Source: JBPRGH01 sp051418055 (GTDB lineage: Bacteria > Bacteroidota > Bacteroidia > Cytophagales > Cyclobacteriaceae). From it: a DNA stretch of 64,000 nt. Of this stretch, positions 1-8,265 are shown in pieces. The notes under the pieces are model-generated. The model saw only the letters and a list, made by a program, of their open reading frames with translations, did no database searches and was not told the DNA's origin. The translations under genes were made by a program, and so were the position numbers. Every line of letters begins with the position of its first letter. Position 1 is the stretch's first letter. The stretch covers positions 186,001 to 250,000 of the forward strand of contig JBPRGH010000085.1 of assembly GCA_051418055.1 (NCBI GenBank), written 5' to 3'.

Positions 1-1143
1 GAAGAATGGGAGTGGATATTAAATTTTATAACCCGTGGCGGAGCAGCGCTTACTGCTTATGATGAGTATCAGAAGGTGATTGTAGAGGATGGGATTTTTA
101 AAATTAAGAACAAACATTTGGCCATGAAGCATCGGCTGTCAATTGGTACAATAGTAAGTGATGCTTCATTACAGATTAAATATGTTTCAGGGAAATATAT
201 CGGAACTGTGGAGGAATGGTTTATATCAAGATTAAATCCGGGAGATGTATTCTGGTTTGGAGGCAGGAATCTTGAGCTGGTGCGGATTAAAGGTATGGAG
301 GTGCAGGTGCGTAATAGCAAAAGAAAAGCCGGGCCTGTTCCCAGCTGGCAGGGGGGAAGGATGCCTTTATCTTCAGAGATGTCGAAAGTTATACGATTCA
401 AGATTGATGAATATATTCGAAAAGGGGCTCAGGATCCTGAGGTGAAATTTATCACACCTATGCTACAGTTGCAGCAGAAAAGATCTGTTTTGCCAGATAA
501 AGACCACTTCCTGATAGAATATTTCAAAACGAGAGAAGGTTATCATGTAATGATGTATCCCTTTGAAGGTAGATTTGTGCATGAGGGGTTGGCTGCGCTG
601 ATTGCTTACCGTATGTCGCGCCTGGAGCCGATCACCTTTAGTATTGCTATGAATGATTATGGTTTTGAGCTGTTATCGGATAAGCCGATCCCGATCTATG
701 AGGCGGTCGAGACTGATATTTTATCTGAAGAAAACCTGTCACTGGATATTCAGGCCAGCATAAATTCTACTGAAATGGCAAGAAGAAAATTTCGCGATAT
801 TGCCTCTATTGCCGGATTAATTTTTAAAGGTTATCCAGGCAAACAGATAAAAGACCGGCATGTACAGTCCAGCTCTCAGCTATTTTTCCAGGTATTTAAT
901 GAGTATGAACCGGATAACCTACTTTTGCAGCAGGCATACGAGGAGGTAATGGATTTTCAGTTGGAGGAGGTGAGGTTGCGTAATACTCTAAAAAGAATAA
1001 ATAAACAGCAGATCATAATCAAAGAGCCACAAAAGCCAACACCGTTAGGATTTCCGATCATGGTAGATCGAATGCGTGAGAAACTATCTTCTGAAACCCT
1101 GGAAGATCGCGTGCGGAAGATGCAGTTGCAGTATGATGAATAA
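1..1143 (+). CDS. Ligase-associated DEXH-box DNA helicase, C-terminal part (5' end outside window)
   Basis: The reading frame is open from base 1, so this is the last 380 residues of a longer protein whose start lies upstream. The helicase motor motifs are not in view. The fragment fits the C-terminal part of the Lhr-like helicase that in many bacteria travels with an ATP-dependent DNA ligase, an exonuclease and the phosphoesterase PdeM in a DNA-damage-response cassette. The call rests mainly on the next gene being PdeM and overlapping its stop codon, which indicates translational coupling. Seen: an open frame with no start and a basic, charged C-terminus. Inferred: family and role. A different large nuclease or helicase from the same cassette is the main alternative. 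Confidence 0.72.
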   Translation, partial: EEWEWILNFITRGGAALTAYDEYQKVIVEDGIFKIKNKHLAMKHRLSIGTIVSDASLQIKYVSGKYIGTVEEWFISRLNPGDVFWFGGRNLELVRIKGMEVQVRNSKRKAGPVPSWQGGRMPLSSEMSKVIRFKIDEYIRKGAQDPEVKFITPMLQLQQKRSVLPDKDHFLIEYFKTREGYHVMMYPFEGRFVHEGLAALIAYRMSRLEPITFSIAMNDYGFELLSDKPIPIYEAVETDILSEENLSLDIQASINSTEMARRKFRDIASIAGLIFKGYPGKQIKDRHVQSSSQLFFQVFNEYEPDNLLLQQAYEEVMDFQLEEVRLRNTLKRINKQQIIIKEPQKPTPLGFPIMVDRMREKLSSETLEDRVRKMQLQYDE

Positions 1144-1783
1144 AGAGTTAGTAACTATAATGGGTGAGGAGCTGCAGCTGATTGGTGAGAAAGCTGTTTT
1201 TTGGACTAAGGAAAAGATGCTGATAATTTCTGACGTTCACCTTGGAAAGGTTAACCATTTTAGGAAAGCCGGGATACCTGTTCCTTCTAAAGCAAATCAA
1301 AAAAATATTGAAGTACTGATTCAACTGCTGCAGGATATAAAACCTGAAAGAGTAATTTTTCTTGGCGATCTTTTTCACAGCTCTTATAACCAGGAGTGGG
1401 AAGTTCTTGGTCAGGTGCTTGATCATTTCCCTGATATTTCATTTGAGCTGGTAAAGGGAAACCATGATATTTTGGGAGAGCATCAGTATGTAAAGCATAA
1501 GATAAAACTCCATGAGCTTTATATAACTAGGGAACCATTTATTTTTACTCACGAACCGCTGGCAGAGATACCAATGGGTTTTTATGCGCTTGCAGGACAT
1601 ATTCATCCTGGGGTATTGATGAAAGGAAAGGGGCGGCAAAGGTTAAGGTTACCCTGTTTTTGGTTTGGAAAGGACCAGGGGCTTTTACCTGCTTTTGGTG
1701 AATTTACAGGGCTGCATATTATTACTCCTGGCGTGGAGGATGAGGTTTATTTGGTGATAGGAGGGAAGATCTTGAAGAAGTAA
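1136..1783 (+). CDS. pdeM: Ligase-associated DNA damage response endonuclease PdeM (calcineurin-like phosphoesterase)
   Basis: A metallophosphoesterase of about 215 residues. The metal-binding signatures occur in family order: SDVHLGK near the N-terminus, GDLFHS, GNHD, THEP and GHIHPG. These supply the Asp, His and Asn ligands for a two-metal site that hydrolyses phosphodiester bonds. PdeM proteins accompany the ligase-associated helicase just upstream and are thought to act in DNA repair. There is no signal peptide, so it should be cytoplasmic. The frame stays open upstream to a GTG at 1076, but ATG 1136 (or 1133 or 1160) is the better start, because the upstream stretch does not resemble the family and lies inside the helicase gene. 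The 8-base overlap with the helicase stop suggests coupled translation. Confidence 0.85.
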   Translation: MNKELVTIMGEELQLIGEKAVFWTKEKMLIISDVHLGKVNHFRKAGIPVPSKANQKNIEVLIQLLQDIKPERVIFLGDLFHSSYNQEWEVLGQVLDHFPDISFELVKGNHDILGEHQYVKHKIKLHELYITREPFIFTHEPLAEIPMGFYALAGHIHPGVLMKGKGRQRLRLPCFWFGKDQGLLPAFGEFTGLHIITPGVEDEVYLVIGGKILKK

Positions 1784-2002
1784 TTCTTACAAAGGTCGAT
1801 TCTGTCAATTTTTTAATTCACATTTATTAACAGATATGGATATTTAACCTAAACAATTCGTGTGTATTGAGAAAATATTTTTGGAAAGATTAAGCATTTA
1901 AGAGCATTTTAAGAACCCGTACATTTTGCCCTTCTTGTTTGTGCAATTTGCCACCCCAATGTAAGGCCGGAAACCTCCTTATTTGTGGAAAGAATATAAA
2001 AA

Positions 2003-2161
2003 ATGTCCTCTTCCATAAAGAAATTAAATGGGTCTAAACACGGAAAAGAGCCTCACCAAAAGGCTTCAAGGCGGGCAAGGAATATACTGATCATTGAGTT
2101 TCTGCTTGGTGGAGCACTTGTTGCTTTACTGATCATGCTGCTCAACCTCTTTATAGAATAG
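2003..2161 (+). CDS. Small single-pass membrane protein (52 aa), function unknown
   Basis: An ATG opens a 52-codon frame ending in TAG. The N-terminal half is strongly basic and polar (about 26 residues, many Lys, Arg and His). It is followed by one hydrophobic segment of about 20 residues (roughly residues 28-50, rich in Leu, Ile, Ala and Gly) and ends in Ile-Glu. By the positive-inside rule the basic half should face the cytoplasm. It sits alone between pdeM and the GH26 gene on the same strand, with about 220 bases of non-coding DNA before it. I do not recognise a family. The evidence for a real gene is the coherent charge and hydrophobicity layout, not homology. Confidence 0.5.
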   Translation: MSSSIKKLNGSKHGKEPHQKASRRARNILIIEFLLGGALVALLIMLLNLFIE

Positions 2162-2221
2162 TGTGATTGTTGGCTATTTTTTCAGAAGCCACATCTTGAA
2201 TTTTTTTGGATTGAAATAATA

Positions 2222-3397
2222 ATGATGATGAGAGCGAAAAAAAAGTCAATGCTGCTACTGATTATTTATTTTCAACTACAGCTAAATTTTGTCCAGGCGC
2301 AGGAAAACCAATCAGTGGTGACGGATCAAAGAGCTACCAGAAAAACAAACAATCTATATACAAATCTTATAATAGCTTCGAAAACCGGAATAATGTTTGG
2401 TCACCAGGATAGTAATGCATATGGAGTTAAATGGCGCGCAGAGGATGGAAGGTCAGATATAAAAGATGTTTGTGGTGATTATCCTGCTGTGCATGGTTGG
2501 GATATTGGGGAGATTGGAAAAGAAAAAAGTATTAATGGTATCCCCTTTACAGATATGCATCGATTAATTAAAGAGACATATAAACGCGGTGGTATTAATT
2601 CCATTTCCTGGCATCTGGATAATCCTGTTACCGGTGGGAACTCATGGGATAAAACACCCGCAGTAAAGGATATTCTCCCGGGAGGTGAAGCTCACGATGT
2701 TTATTTGGAGCAGTTAGATTATGCGGCAGAATTTTTAAAAAAGTGCAGGATTGGATTGTTCAACCGGATTCCGATAATTTTTCGGCCTTTTCATGAGCAC
2801 AATGGTGACTGGTTTTGGTGGGGAAAAGGTTTATGTACAGAGGAGGAATATATTGCACTGTTTCGTTTTACTGTCGATTATCTTCGAAAAGAAAAGAACC
2901 TTCATAATTTAATTATTGCATTTTCGCCTGATAGAAGCCGGTTGAATTTGAATGATGGAGAAAATGAATATTTCTATGGATATCCCGGAGATAACTATGT
3001 GGATATTATCGGGCTTGATAATTATATGGATGTAGGTAACTCCACCCAATCAGTAGAAGAGCAGAAGAAAAATTTTGTAACCAGTCTTGAATTAATAACC
3101 AAAATAGCAGATCAAAAGAATAAGGTGGCTGCATTAACAGAAAGTGGTCTGGAAAGCATTCCCGAGGAAGATTGGTTTAGCAAAAGGATACTAAGTTCAA
3201 TAAATTCTCATCCGCAGCCTATTAAAATCGCCTATTTTCTCGTTTGGCGTAACCATAATGAGAAACATCACTATGCGCCGTATCCTGGCCATTCTTCAGA
3301 AAAAGATTTTCTTCAATTTTATTATGACGAGAGGACATTTTTTGAAAAAAACCTGCTAAAGGTTTATAGCAAAAAGAAATTTTCAATATTACCATGA
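2222..3397 (+). CDS. Glycoside hydrolase family 26 enzyme (beta-mannanase type), exported
   Basis: A 391-residue endo-acting glycanase. Residues 1-26 form a signal peptide (basic start, hydrophobic core, cleavage near AQA/Q). The GH26 fold follows, with the acid/base Glu192 in the RPFHEHNGDWFWWG motif and the probable nucleophile Glu307 in ALTESG. The family cleaves internal beta-1,4-mannosidic bonds; some members act on mixed-linkage glucan or beta-1,3-xylan, so the substrate is not settled by sequence. There is no carbohydrate-binding module, no lipobox and no type IX sorting domain, so a periplasmic location is likely. It lies just upstream of the HTCS sensor gene, on the same strand. Three ATG codons in a row at 2222 make the exact start uncertain by one or two codons. 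Confidence 0.85.
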   Translation: MMMRAKKKSMLLLIIYFQLQLNFVQAQENQSVVTDQRATRKTNNLYTNLIIASKTGIMFGHQDSNAYGVKWRAEDGRSDIKDVCGDYPAVHGWDIGEIGKEKSINGIPFTDMHRLIKETYKRGGINSISWHLDNPVTGGNSWDKTPAVKDILPGGEAHDVYLEQLDYAAEFLKKCRIGLFNRIPIIFRPFHEHNGDWFWWGKGLCTEEEYIALFRFTVDYLRKEKNLHNLIIAFSPDRSRLNLNDGENEYFYGYPGDNYVDIIGLDNYMDVGNSTQSVEEQKKNFVTSLELITKIADQKNKVAALTESGLESIPEEDWFSKRILSSINSHPQPIKIAYFLVWRNHNEKHHYAPYPGHSSEKDFLQFYYDERTFFEKNLLKVYSKKKFSILP

Positions 3398-3559
3398 ATC
3401 TGGGATTGTTGCTATTTATCTTAGAAAAGCTGATCTCACAAATTTTGGAATTCAGGATCTAATTGGACAGTTGGCAAATAATTTTTTAGTTTTTAGGCAG
3501 TTTTTAGAATAATCTTTTATCTTGGAGATTAACTTTATTCAAAAATGTAAATTTTTTGA

Positions 3560-6500
3560 TTGGAGTTAGTGTTAACACATTTCATAAATAAGAATTACGT
3601 GGTGCTGCGGGAAAAACTACCTCATATTTTTTTATTTATTATAACTTTTAGCTTTGCCTTCGGCAACTTACAGGCGCAGCCATCTGCTCTTTTGCAGAAG
3701 AATATAATTTTTAATGATCTGCCAGATCATATTGGCCTCTCTGAACCTACCATTAATTGCATATTACAGGATAAAAAAGGGTATTTATGGATAGGTACCT
3801 GGTCTGGTTTAATAAGGTATAATGGTTACGCTTCTAAAACTTACTATTCGAATAATCAATCTGAGTTTTCTCTAAAGAGCAATAAGATTACTGCTTTAAT
3901 TCAGGATCGGGAGGGATTTATTTGGGTTGGAACACATAAAGGCGGTTTATTTAAATTTGACCCGTCAAATGAGCAGTTTCTTCAATATAAATTCGATCCT
4001 TCAGATTCGGGAAGCATAAGTAATGATAACATATGGGCACTATTAGAAGATGAAAAAGGTAGGATCTGGATAGGTACGGAAAACGGGCTGAACATTTATG
4101 ACCAACAGGCACAATCCTTTGTAAAATATTTTTCGAGCGAATCGGACACCACCTCTTTAAGCCATAATTTTATTACTGATATACATCAGAGCCGTAATGG
4201 GAATATTTGGATAGCTACGGAATATGGCATTAATAAAAGTATTTTTAGCGGCGATAAATTATTCTTTTCTCGTAAAACATTTAGCGAAGGGCAAAATAAT
4301 GCTTTTCATAATTATTTTTATAATATAGATGATGTCACTATTGATGGTAGCGAAGTACTCTGGATGGGTACAAAGAAAGGGTTGAAGCAATACAGGAATG
4401 GGAAGTTTAGTAACTTTTTAGTTAAAGAAAATCCCTCCGGATCTAATCTTTTCCGTGCGGTAAAGGCAATTGAGGGAGAGGATCCTTTGCTGCTTGTAGG
4501 TTCAGAAAAAGGGTTAAATATATTTGATCCCGTTAAAAATCATTTTATTGATTTACTCATTAATGACCCGCAACAGGCAAATTTATCCCATAGTAATGTC
4601 ACATCAATATATCTGGATCAGAATGGTGTTCTATGGGTAGGCACAAAAAGAGGTTTAAGTAAATTTGATACCTACGGCAAGGATTTTAAACTCTTTAAAA
4701 CTAAAAATTTTGATCCGACTGAAAGTATTGTTACTGGAATCCAGGAATCTGAAGATGGACAGCTCTGGATAAGTACTATGGGGGGAGGGTTATTTAGATT
4801 TAATGGAAACCACAATAATCAGCATAACCCAATATCATTTAATAAAAGATTTAAGATTAAAAGCAAAGAGCCTAATTATTTCACTGATTTTATCCAGTCA
4901 CTTTATATTGATTCAAAAGATCGCGTGTGGTTTGGAACAGCAGGCGATGGTATCTATACATTTAATGAAAAGGAGCTAAAACCTGTTAATGATGAAATAC
5001 AGAATTATACTCACTACAGTTTAAAATCTAATCCGGCTATTCCTGATGATTATGTTATGTCTTTCTCTGAAGATGCTGAGGGTAATATTTGGGTTGGAAC
5101 CTGGAGTGGTGGTCTTGCTAAAATATCTTCCGAGGGTAATGTAAAGGGATATAAACATAAGGAATTACTTCAGGCCCCTCTGGTGGTTTTAGTTACAGAT
5201 CATAATGGAACACTTTGGGCGGGGACCAGAGGTAATGGATTAATAAAAATAGAGCAACAAAAAGATAGCCTTGTCCTCCAAAGGTTTAATGAAGATAAGG
5301 GACTTGATAATTTATTTGTAAATGCAATTTATGAAGATGAAAATAAAACCCTCTGGATAGGTACGGAAGATGGGTTATACTATGGGAAAAATAATTCTGA
5401 TAGTATTGTCCGATATGATTTACATGCGGGTATGAGGGAGGAAGTTATTGTAGGTATCCTTAGTGATAAAAAAGGAAGATTATGGCTTTCTCATTGGGAA
5501 GGTATCACAGTATTTAATCCGAAGCATTCTTCTATGCCTATGCGGAATTTTGATCGGCAGGACCGAATTCAAGGTGGCTTTTTCTATAGTAACAGCTGTA
5601 TCAAAAATCAAAATGGTAATTTAATCTTTGGTGGTTCTAATGGATTTAATATTATAAATCCTGATGAAGATCGGGTAAATCCTGTTCAACCACAAGTGAT
5701 TATACAGGAGATACAAGTTAATAATGAACCTTTCTATGAAGGAAGAAGTGCTGAGGCTGCAGATATTATAAGATTAAATTACTCAGAGAATTCAGTTTCT
5801 TTCGAGTTTGCAGCTTTGCATTTTGCCGCTCCGGAAAAAATTAAATATGCCTATAAATTAGATGGCTTCGATGAAAATTGGTATTATACGGGAAGCGATC
5901 GCAGATTTGCTAATTATACAAACCTCCCATCAGGAAAATATCAATTTCTTGTTAATTCAACGAATAGTGATGGAATCTGGAGTGACGAATATACACACCT
6001 TTCTCTTGTTGTTTCTCCGCCATGGTGGAAAACAGATTGGGCAGTTATTTTATACGTAACGGTGTTTGTGCTTATTCTTTTTGCTTTTAGAAGAATAATA
6101 ATTATTCGAACTAATTATATTAATGATCTTAAACTTGAGAGGATTCAGCGGACACATATTGAAAATGTAAATAAAGCCAAACTTGATTTTTTTACAAATA
6201 TTTCACATGAATTCAGAACACCTTTAACGCTTATTGTAGGTCCGTTACAGAGAATCAAAGATGCCGGGATTAATGATATAAATATAAGACAGCAGCTAAA
6301 TATTATTGATGCTAATACGCAGCGATTGTTACGCCTTGTTAATCAGTTGCTCGACTTCAGAAAGGCTGAATCGGGTAGTTTTAAACTGAATGTAGCCAGG
6401 GGAGACCTGCTTAAATTTATTCGGGAGATAAAACTTTCTTTTGAAGGTCTGGCTAGTAAAAATAATATTGATTTTCAGTTAAAAACACATAGTAAAAATC

Positions 6501-7750
6501 TTGAAGCCTGGTTTGATCGGGACCAATTTGAAAAAATAATATATAACCTATTACATAACGCCTTTAAAAATACCCCTGAGGGAGGCAAAATTTTCATTGA
6601 AGTAGTAGAAGAGGAGAATGAAATACAGATATTAGTCACAGATAATGGGAAAGGTATTAAGGCTGAAGACCTGGAACATGTTTTTGAACGATTCTACAGT
6701 GGTAAAGATCAGGAAAATACTAACGGCACAGGGATTGGGTTAGCATTGACAAAAAGTCTTGTAGAATTGCATGGAGGAAAGATATTTATTGAAAGTGAAG
6801 AAAATCAATTCACAAAATTCTCCGTGAATATCCCTAAGGGTGCAGATCATTTTAATAAAAGAGATTTTGCCATTGATGTCAATGACAGTGAACAAATAGC
6901 CCAATATACATTATTAAATAATATTGAGGAAGAGACAAAACCGACTGAAAAAGAGATAGGTAATGAATTTCAGCACTCTATTCTCATTGTTGAGGATAAT
7001 CATGAGGTGAGGAATTATACAATTTCAGTATTCAATAAGGAGTATAGGATTATAGAAGCTGAAAATGGTAGGGAAGGGCTACAAAAAGCACAGGAAGAGC
7101 AGCCGGATATAATTATTAGTGATGTGATGATGCCTGTAATGGATGGGATTAACCTCTGTAAGGAGCTCAAGAAAAATATAAAGACCTCTCATATACCGGT
7201 AATTCTTCTTACCGCCAGGACTCCTCTTATTTTTAAATTTGAAGGGTTAGAGACAGGAGCTGATGATTATATCACAAAACCTTTTGATCCTAAAATCCTG
7301 CAGATAAAAGTCCGAAATTTCATTAAGCTACAAGAATCAATCAGGAACAGTTTTACTGATAACCAAACATTAAAGATAGAACCTAGCAGGGTAACTCTTA
7401 CATCAACTGATGAGAAGTTTATTAAAGGCGCTCTTGAGAGTATTGAAAAGAATATGGATAATACTGAATATTCAGTAGAAGATCTTGCCTCTGATGTATG
7501 TATGAGCAGAATGCAGCTTTACAGAAAGATCAAAGCTTTAACAGGGCAATCGGCAAATGAATTTATTCGTACAATTCGTTTAAAAAGAGCAGCACAGCTT
7601 CTGGAACAAAATCAGCTTACTATTGCTGAAGTAACTTATCAGGTTGGTTTTTCTGACCTAAAGTATTTCCGCGCATGTTTTAAGAAACAGTTTGGAGTTA
7701 ATCCTTCTAATTATTCATCAAAACTTAAGGAAGAGGTAGTGTCAAAATGA
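3560..7750 (+). CDS. Hybrid two-component system regulator (HTCS): sensor kinase, receiver and AraC-type DNA-binding domain
   Basis: One polypeptide carries a whole signalling chain. A signal or anchor segment is followed by repeated beta-propeller blades (many GxxWxGT-like repeats up to about residue 700), a Y_Y_Y immunoglobulin-like domain (about 715-810), a transmembrane segment (about 830-850), a histidine kinase with phospho-acceptor His883 in the SHEFRTPL box and an ATPase domain, a receiver with phospho-acceptor Asp1188 in SDVMMP, and a C-terminal AraC-type HTH (about 1290-1390). HTCS proteins bind a breakdown oligosaccharide in the periplasm and switch on the adjacent SusCD operon. 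There is no good ATG: TTG 3560 opens the frame, but GTG 3599 or 3602 would give a cleaner signal peptide. Numbering here is from 3560. Confidence 0.95.
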   Translation: MELVLTHFINKNYVVLREKLPHIFLFIITFSFAFGNLQAQPSALLQKNIIFNDLPDHIGLSEPTINCILQDKKGYLWIGTWSGLIRYNGYASKTYYSNNQSEFSLKSNKITALIQDREGFIWVGTHKGGLFKFDPSNEQFLQYKFDPSDSGSISNDNIWALLEDEKGRIWIGTENGLNIYDQQAQSFVKYFSSESDTTSLSHNFITDIHQSRNGNIWIATEYGINKSIFSGDKLFFSRKTFSEGQNNAFHNYFYNIDDVTIDGSEVLWMGTKKGLKQYRNGKFSNFLVKENPSGSNLFRAVKAIEGEDPLLLVGSEKGLNIFDPVKNHFIDLLINDPQQANLSHSNVTSIYLDQNGVLWVGTKRGLSKFDTYGKDFKLFKTKNFDPTESIVTGIQESEDGQLWISTMGGGLFRFNGNHNNQHNPISFNKRFKIKSKEPNYFTDFIQSLYIDSKDRVWFGTAGDGIYTFNEKELKPVNDEIQNYTHYSLKSNPAIPDDYVMSFSEDAEGNIWVGTWSGGLAKISSEGNVKGYKHKELLQAPLVVLVTDHNGTLWAGTRGNGLIKIEQQKDSLVLQRFNEDKGLDNLFVNAIYEDENKTLWIGTEDGLYYGKNNSDSIVRYDLHAGMREEVIVGILSDKKGRLWLSHWEGITVFNPKHSSMPMRNFDRQDRIQGGFFYSNSCIKNQNGNLIFGGSNGFNIINPDEDRVNPVQPQVIIQEIQVNNEPFYEGRSAEAADIIRLNYSENSVSFEFAALHFAAPEKIKYAYKLDGFDENWYYTGSDRRFANYTNLPSGKYQFLVNSTNSDGIWSDEYTHLSLVVSPPWWKTDWAVILYVTVFVLILFAFRRIIIIRTNYINDLKLERIQRTHIENVNKAKLDFFTNISHEFRTPLTLIVGPLQRIKDAGINDINIRQQLNIIDANTQRLLRLVNQLLDFRKAESGSFKLNVARGDLLKFIREIKLSFEGLASKNNIDFQLKTHSKNLEAWFDRDQFEKIIYNLLHNAFKNTPEGGKIFIEVVEEENEIQILVTDNGKGIKAEDLEHVFERFYSGKDQENTNGTGIGLALTKSLVELHGGKIFIESEENQFTKFSVNIPKGADHFNKRDFAIDVNDSEQIAQYTLLNNIEEETKPTEKEIGNEFQHSILIVEDNHEVRNYTISVFNKEYRIIEAENGREGLQKAQEEQPDIIISDVMMPVMDGINLCKELKKNIKTSHIPVILLTARTPLIFKFEGLETGADDYITKPFDPKILQIKVRNFIKLQESIRNSFTDNQTLKIEPSRVTLTSTDEKFIKGALESIEKNMDNTEYSVEDLASDVCMSRMQLYRKIKALTGQSANEFIRTIRLKRAAQLLEQNQLTIAEVTYQVGFSDLKYFRACFKKQFGVNPSNYSSKLKEEVVSK

Positions 7751-7775
7751 TCACTTCCAGTCTTGAAACATTTAA

Positions 7776-7789
7776 TGAAATCGATTGAA
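7776..7789. promoter_or_regulatory. LacI-type operator candidate 1
   Basis: TGAAATCGATTGAA is a near-palindrome centred on CG. It matches the motif in the lacI/GH3 gap and in the uxaC/xylB gap. It lies 25 bases after the HTCS stop codon and 258 bases before a second copy upstream of susC. Binding by the LacI-type protein encoded at 26069-27106 is inferred. Confidence 0.45.
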
Positions 7790-7970
7790 ATAAAATTGCA
7801 TATTCAATTGCTAAAATTTTCTAAGGTTAAATAGTAATTTGATATACATGAAATAAATGTACCCCCTTTATTTTCATATTTCTTCCTTTAAATCAAAATA
7901 TTTATCAATAAAAACACCGCTTTTAATACTGTATAACGCATATTATCGTGGTTTGACAATATCTTGACTT

Positions 7971-8007
7971 TTACCCCCCTGATTTGAAACATTTAACCCC
8001 CTTGTTT
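7971..8007 (+). promoter_or_regulatory. C-rich direct repeats, candidate HTCS binding site
   Basis: TTACCCCCCTG (7971) and TTAACCCCCTTG (7994) form a direct repeat with about 23 bases between equivalent positions, roughly two helical turns. HTCS regulators bind direct repeats upstream of their SusCD operons through the AraC-type domain. The position about 260 bases before the susC start, with the HTCS gene just upstream, fits such a site. That the HTCS binds here is inferred. Confidence 0.4.
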
Positions 8008-8033
8008 ACTTTTTCTAAATTCTATATTGCTAT

Positions 8034-8047
8034 TGCAATCGATTGAG
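8034..8047. promoter_or_regulatory. LacI-type operator candidate 2
   Basis: TGCAATCGATTGAG contains a perfect 10-base palindrome, CAATCGATTG. It differs from the copy in the lacI/GH3 gap at 3 of 14 positions. It follows the C-rich repeats by about 27 bases, so it lies where a repressor could block the susC promoter. Confidence 0.5.
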
Positions 8048-8125
8048 TAAATAAGTAGATTACTCATTGATTTAGGTTCAGAGACTGGTATAGTTTAAGA
8101 GCTGGTAATTTCTTCAGTATTGGGT

Positions 8126-8165
8126 AAAGGTGAGCTTTAGAAGGTAACTTTTTTAGCTCACCTTT
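8126..8165 (+). promoter_or_regulatory. Leader hairpin upstream of susC
   Basis: AAAGGTGAGCT (8126-8136) pairs perfectly with AGCTCACCTTT (8155-8165): an 11-bp stem with an 18-base loop. Only four T residues follow the last C of the stem, so it is at best a weak terminator. It ends 100 bases before the susC ATG and probably lies in the untranslated leader. It could be an attenuator, an mRNA-stabilising structure or a terminator for the HTCS transcript. Confidence 0.5.
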
Positions 8166-8265
8166 TATGAAGAACGAAGTAAAAAAAGACATGAATGAAT
8201 AATTTCTTTACGCGCAATATGAACACACTAATGAATTATGAACAAATGAATAAAATCCAGAAAGT

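Larger units (their letters stand above)
7751..8265. other. Regulatory intergenic region upstream of susC
   Basis: These 515 bases hold no convincing gene. They carry two LacI-type palindromes, C-rich direct repeats and a strong hairpin, each listed separately. A further ACCCCCTTT stretch lies at 7861-7869. A start-stop frame at 8167 encodes only 11 residues and is not supported as a gene. Confidence 0.7.

Noticed and set aside
69..401. Minus-strand frame of 110 codons opposite the helicase gene
   Set aside because: It lies wholly opposite a coding frame with clear protein character and has no recognisable motif or signal.
8167..8202. 11-codon leader peptide before susC
   Set aside because: Too short, with no amino-acid bias suggesting an attenuator and no spacing link to the hairpin.
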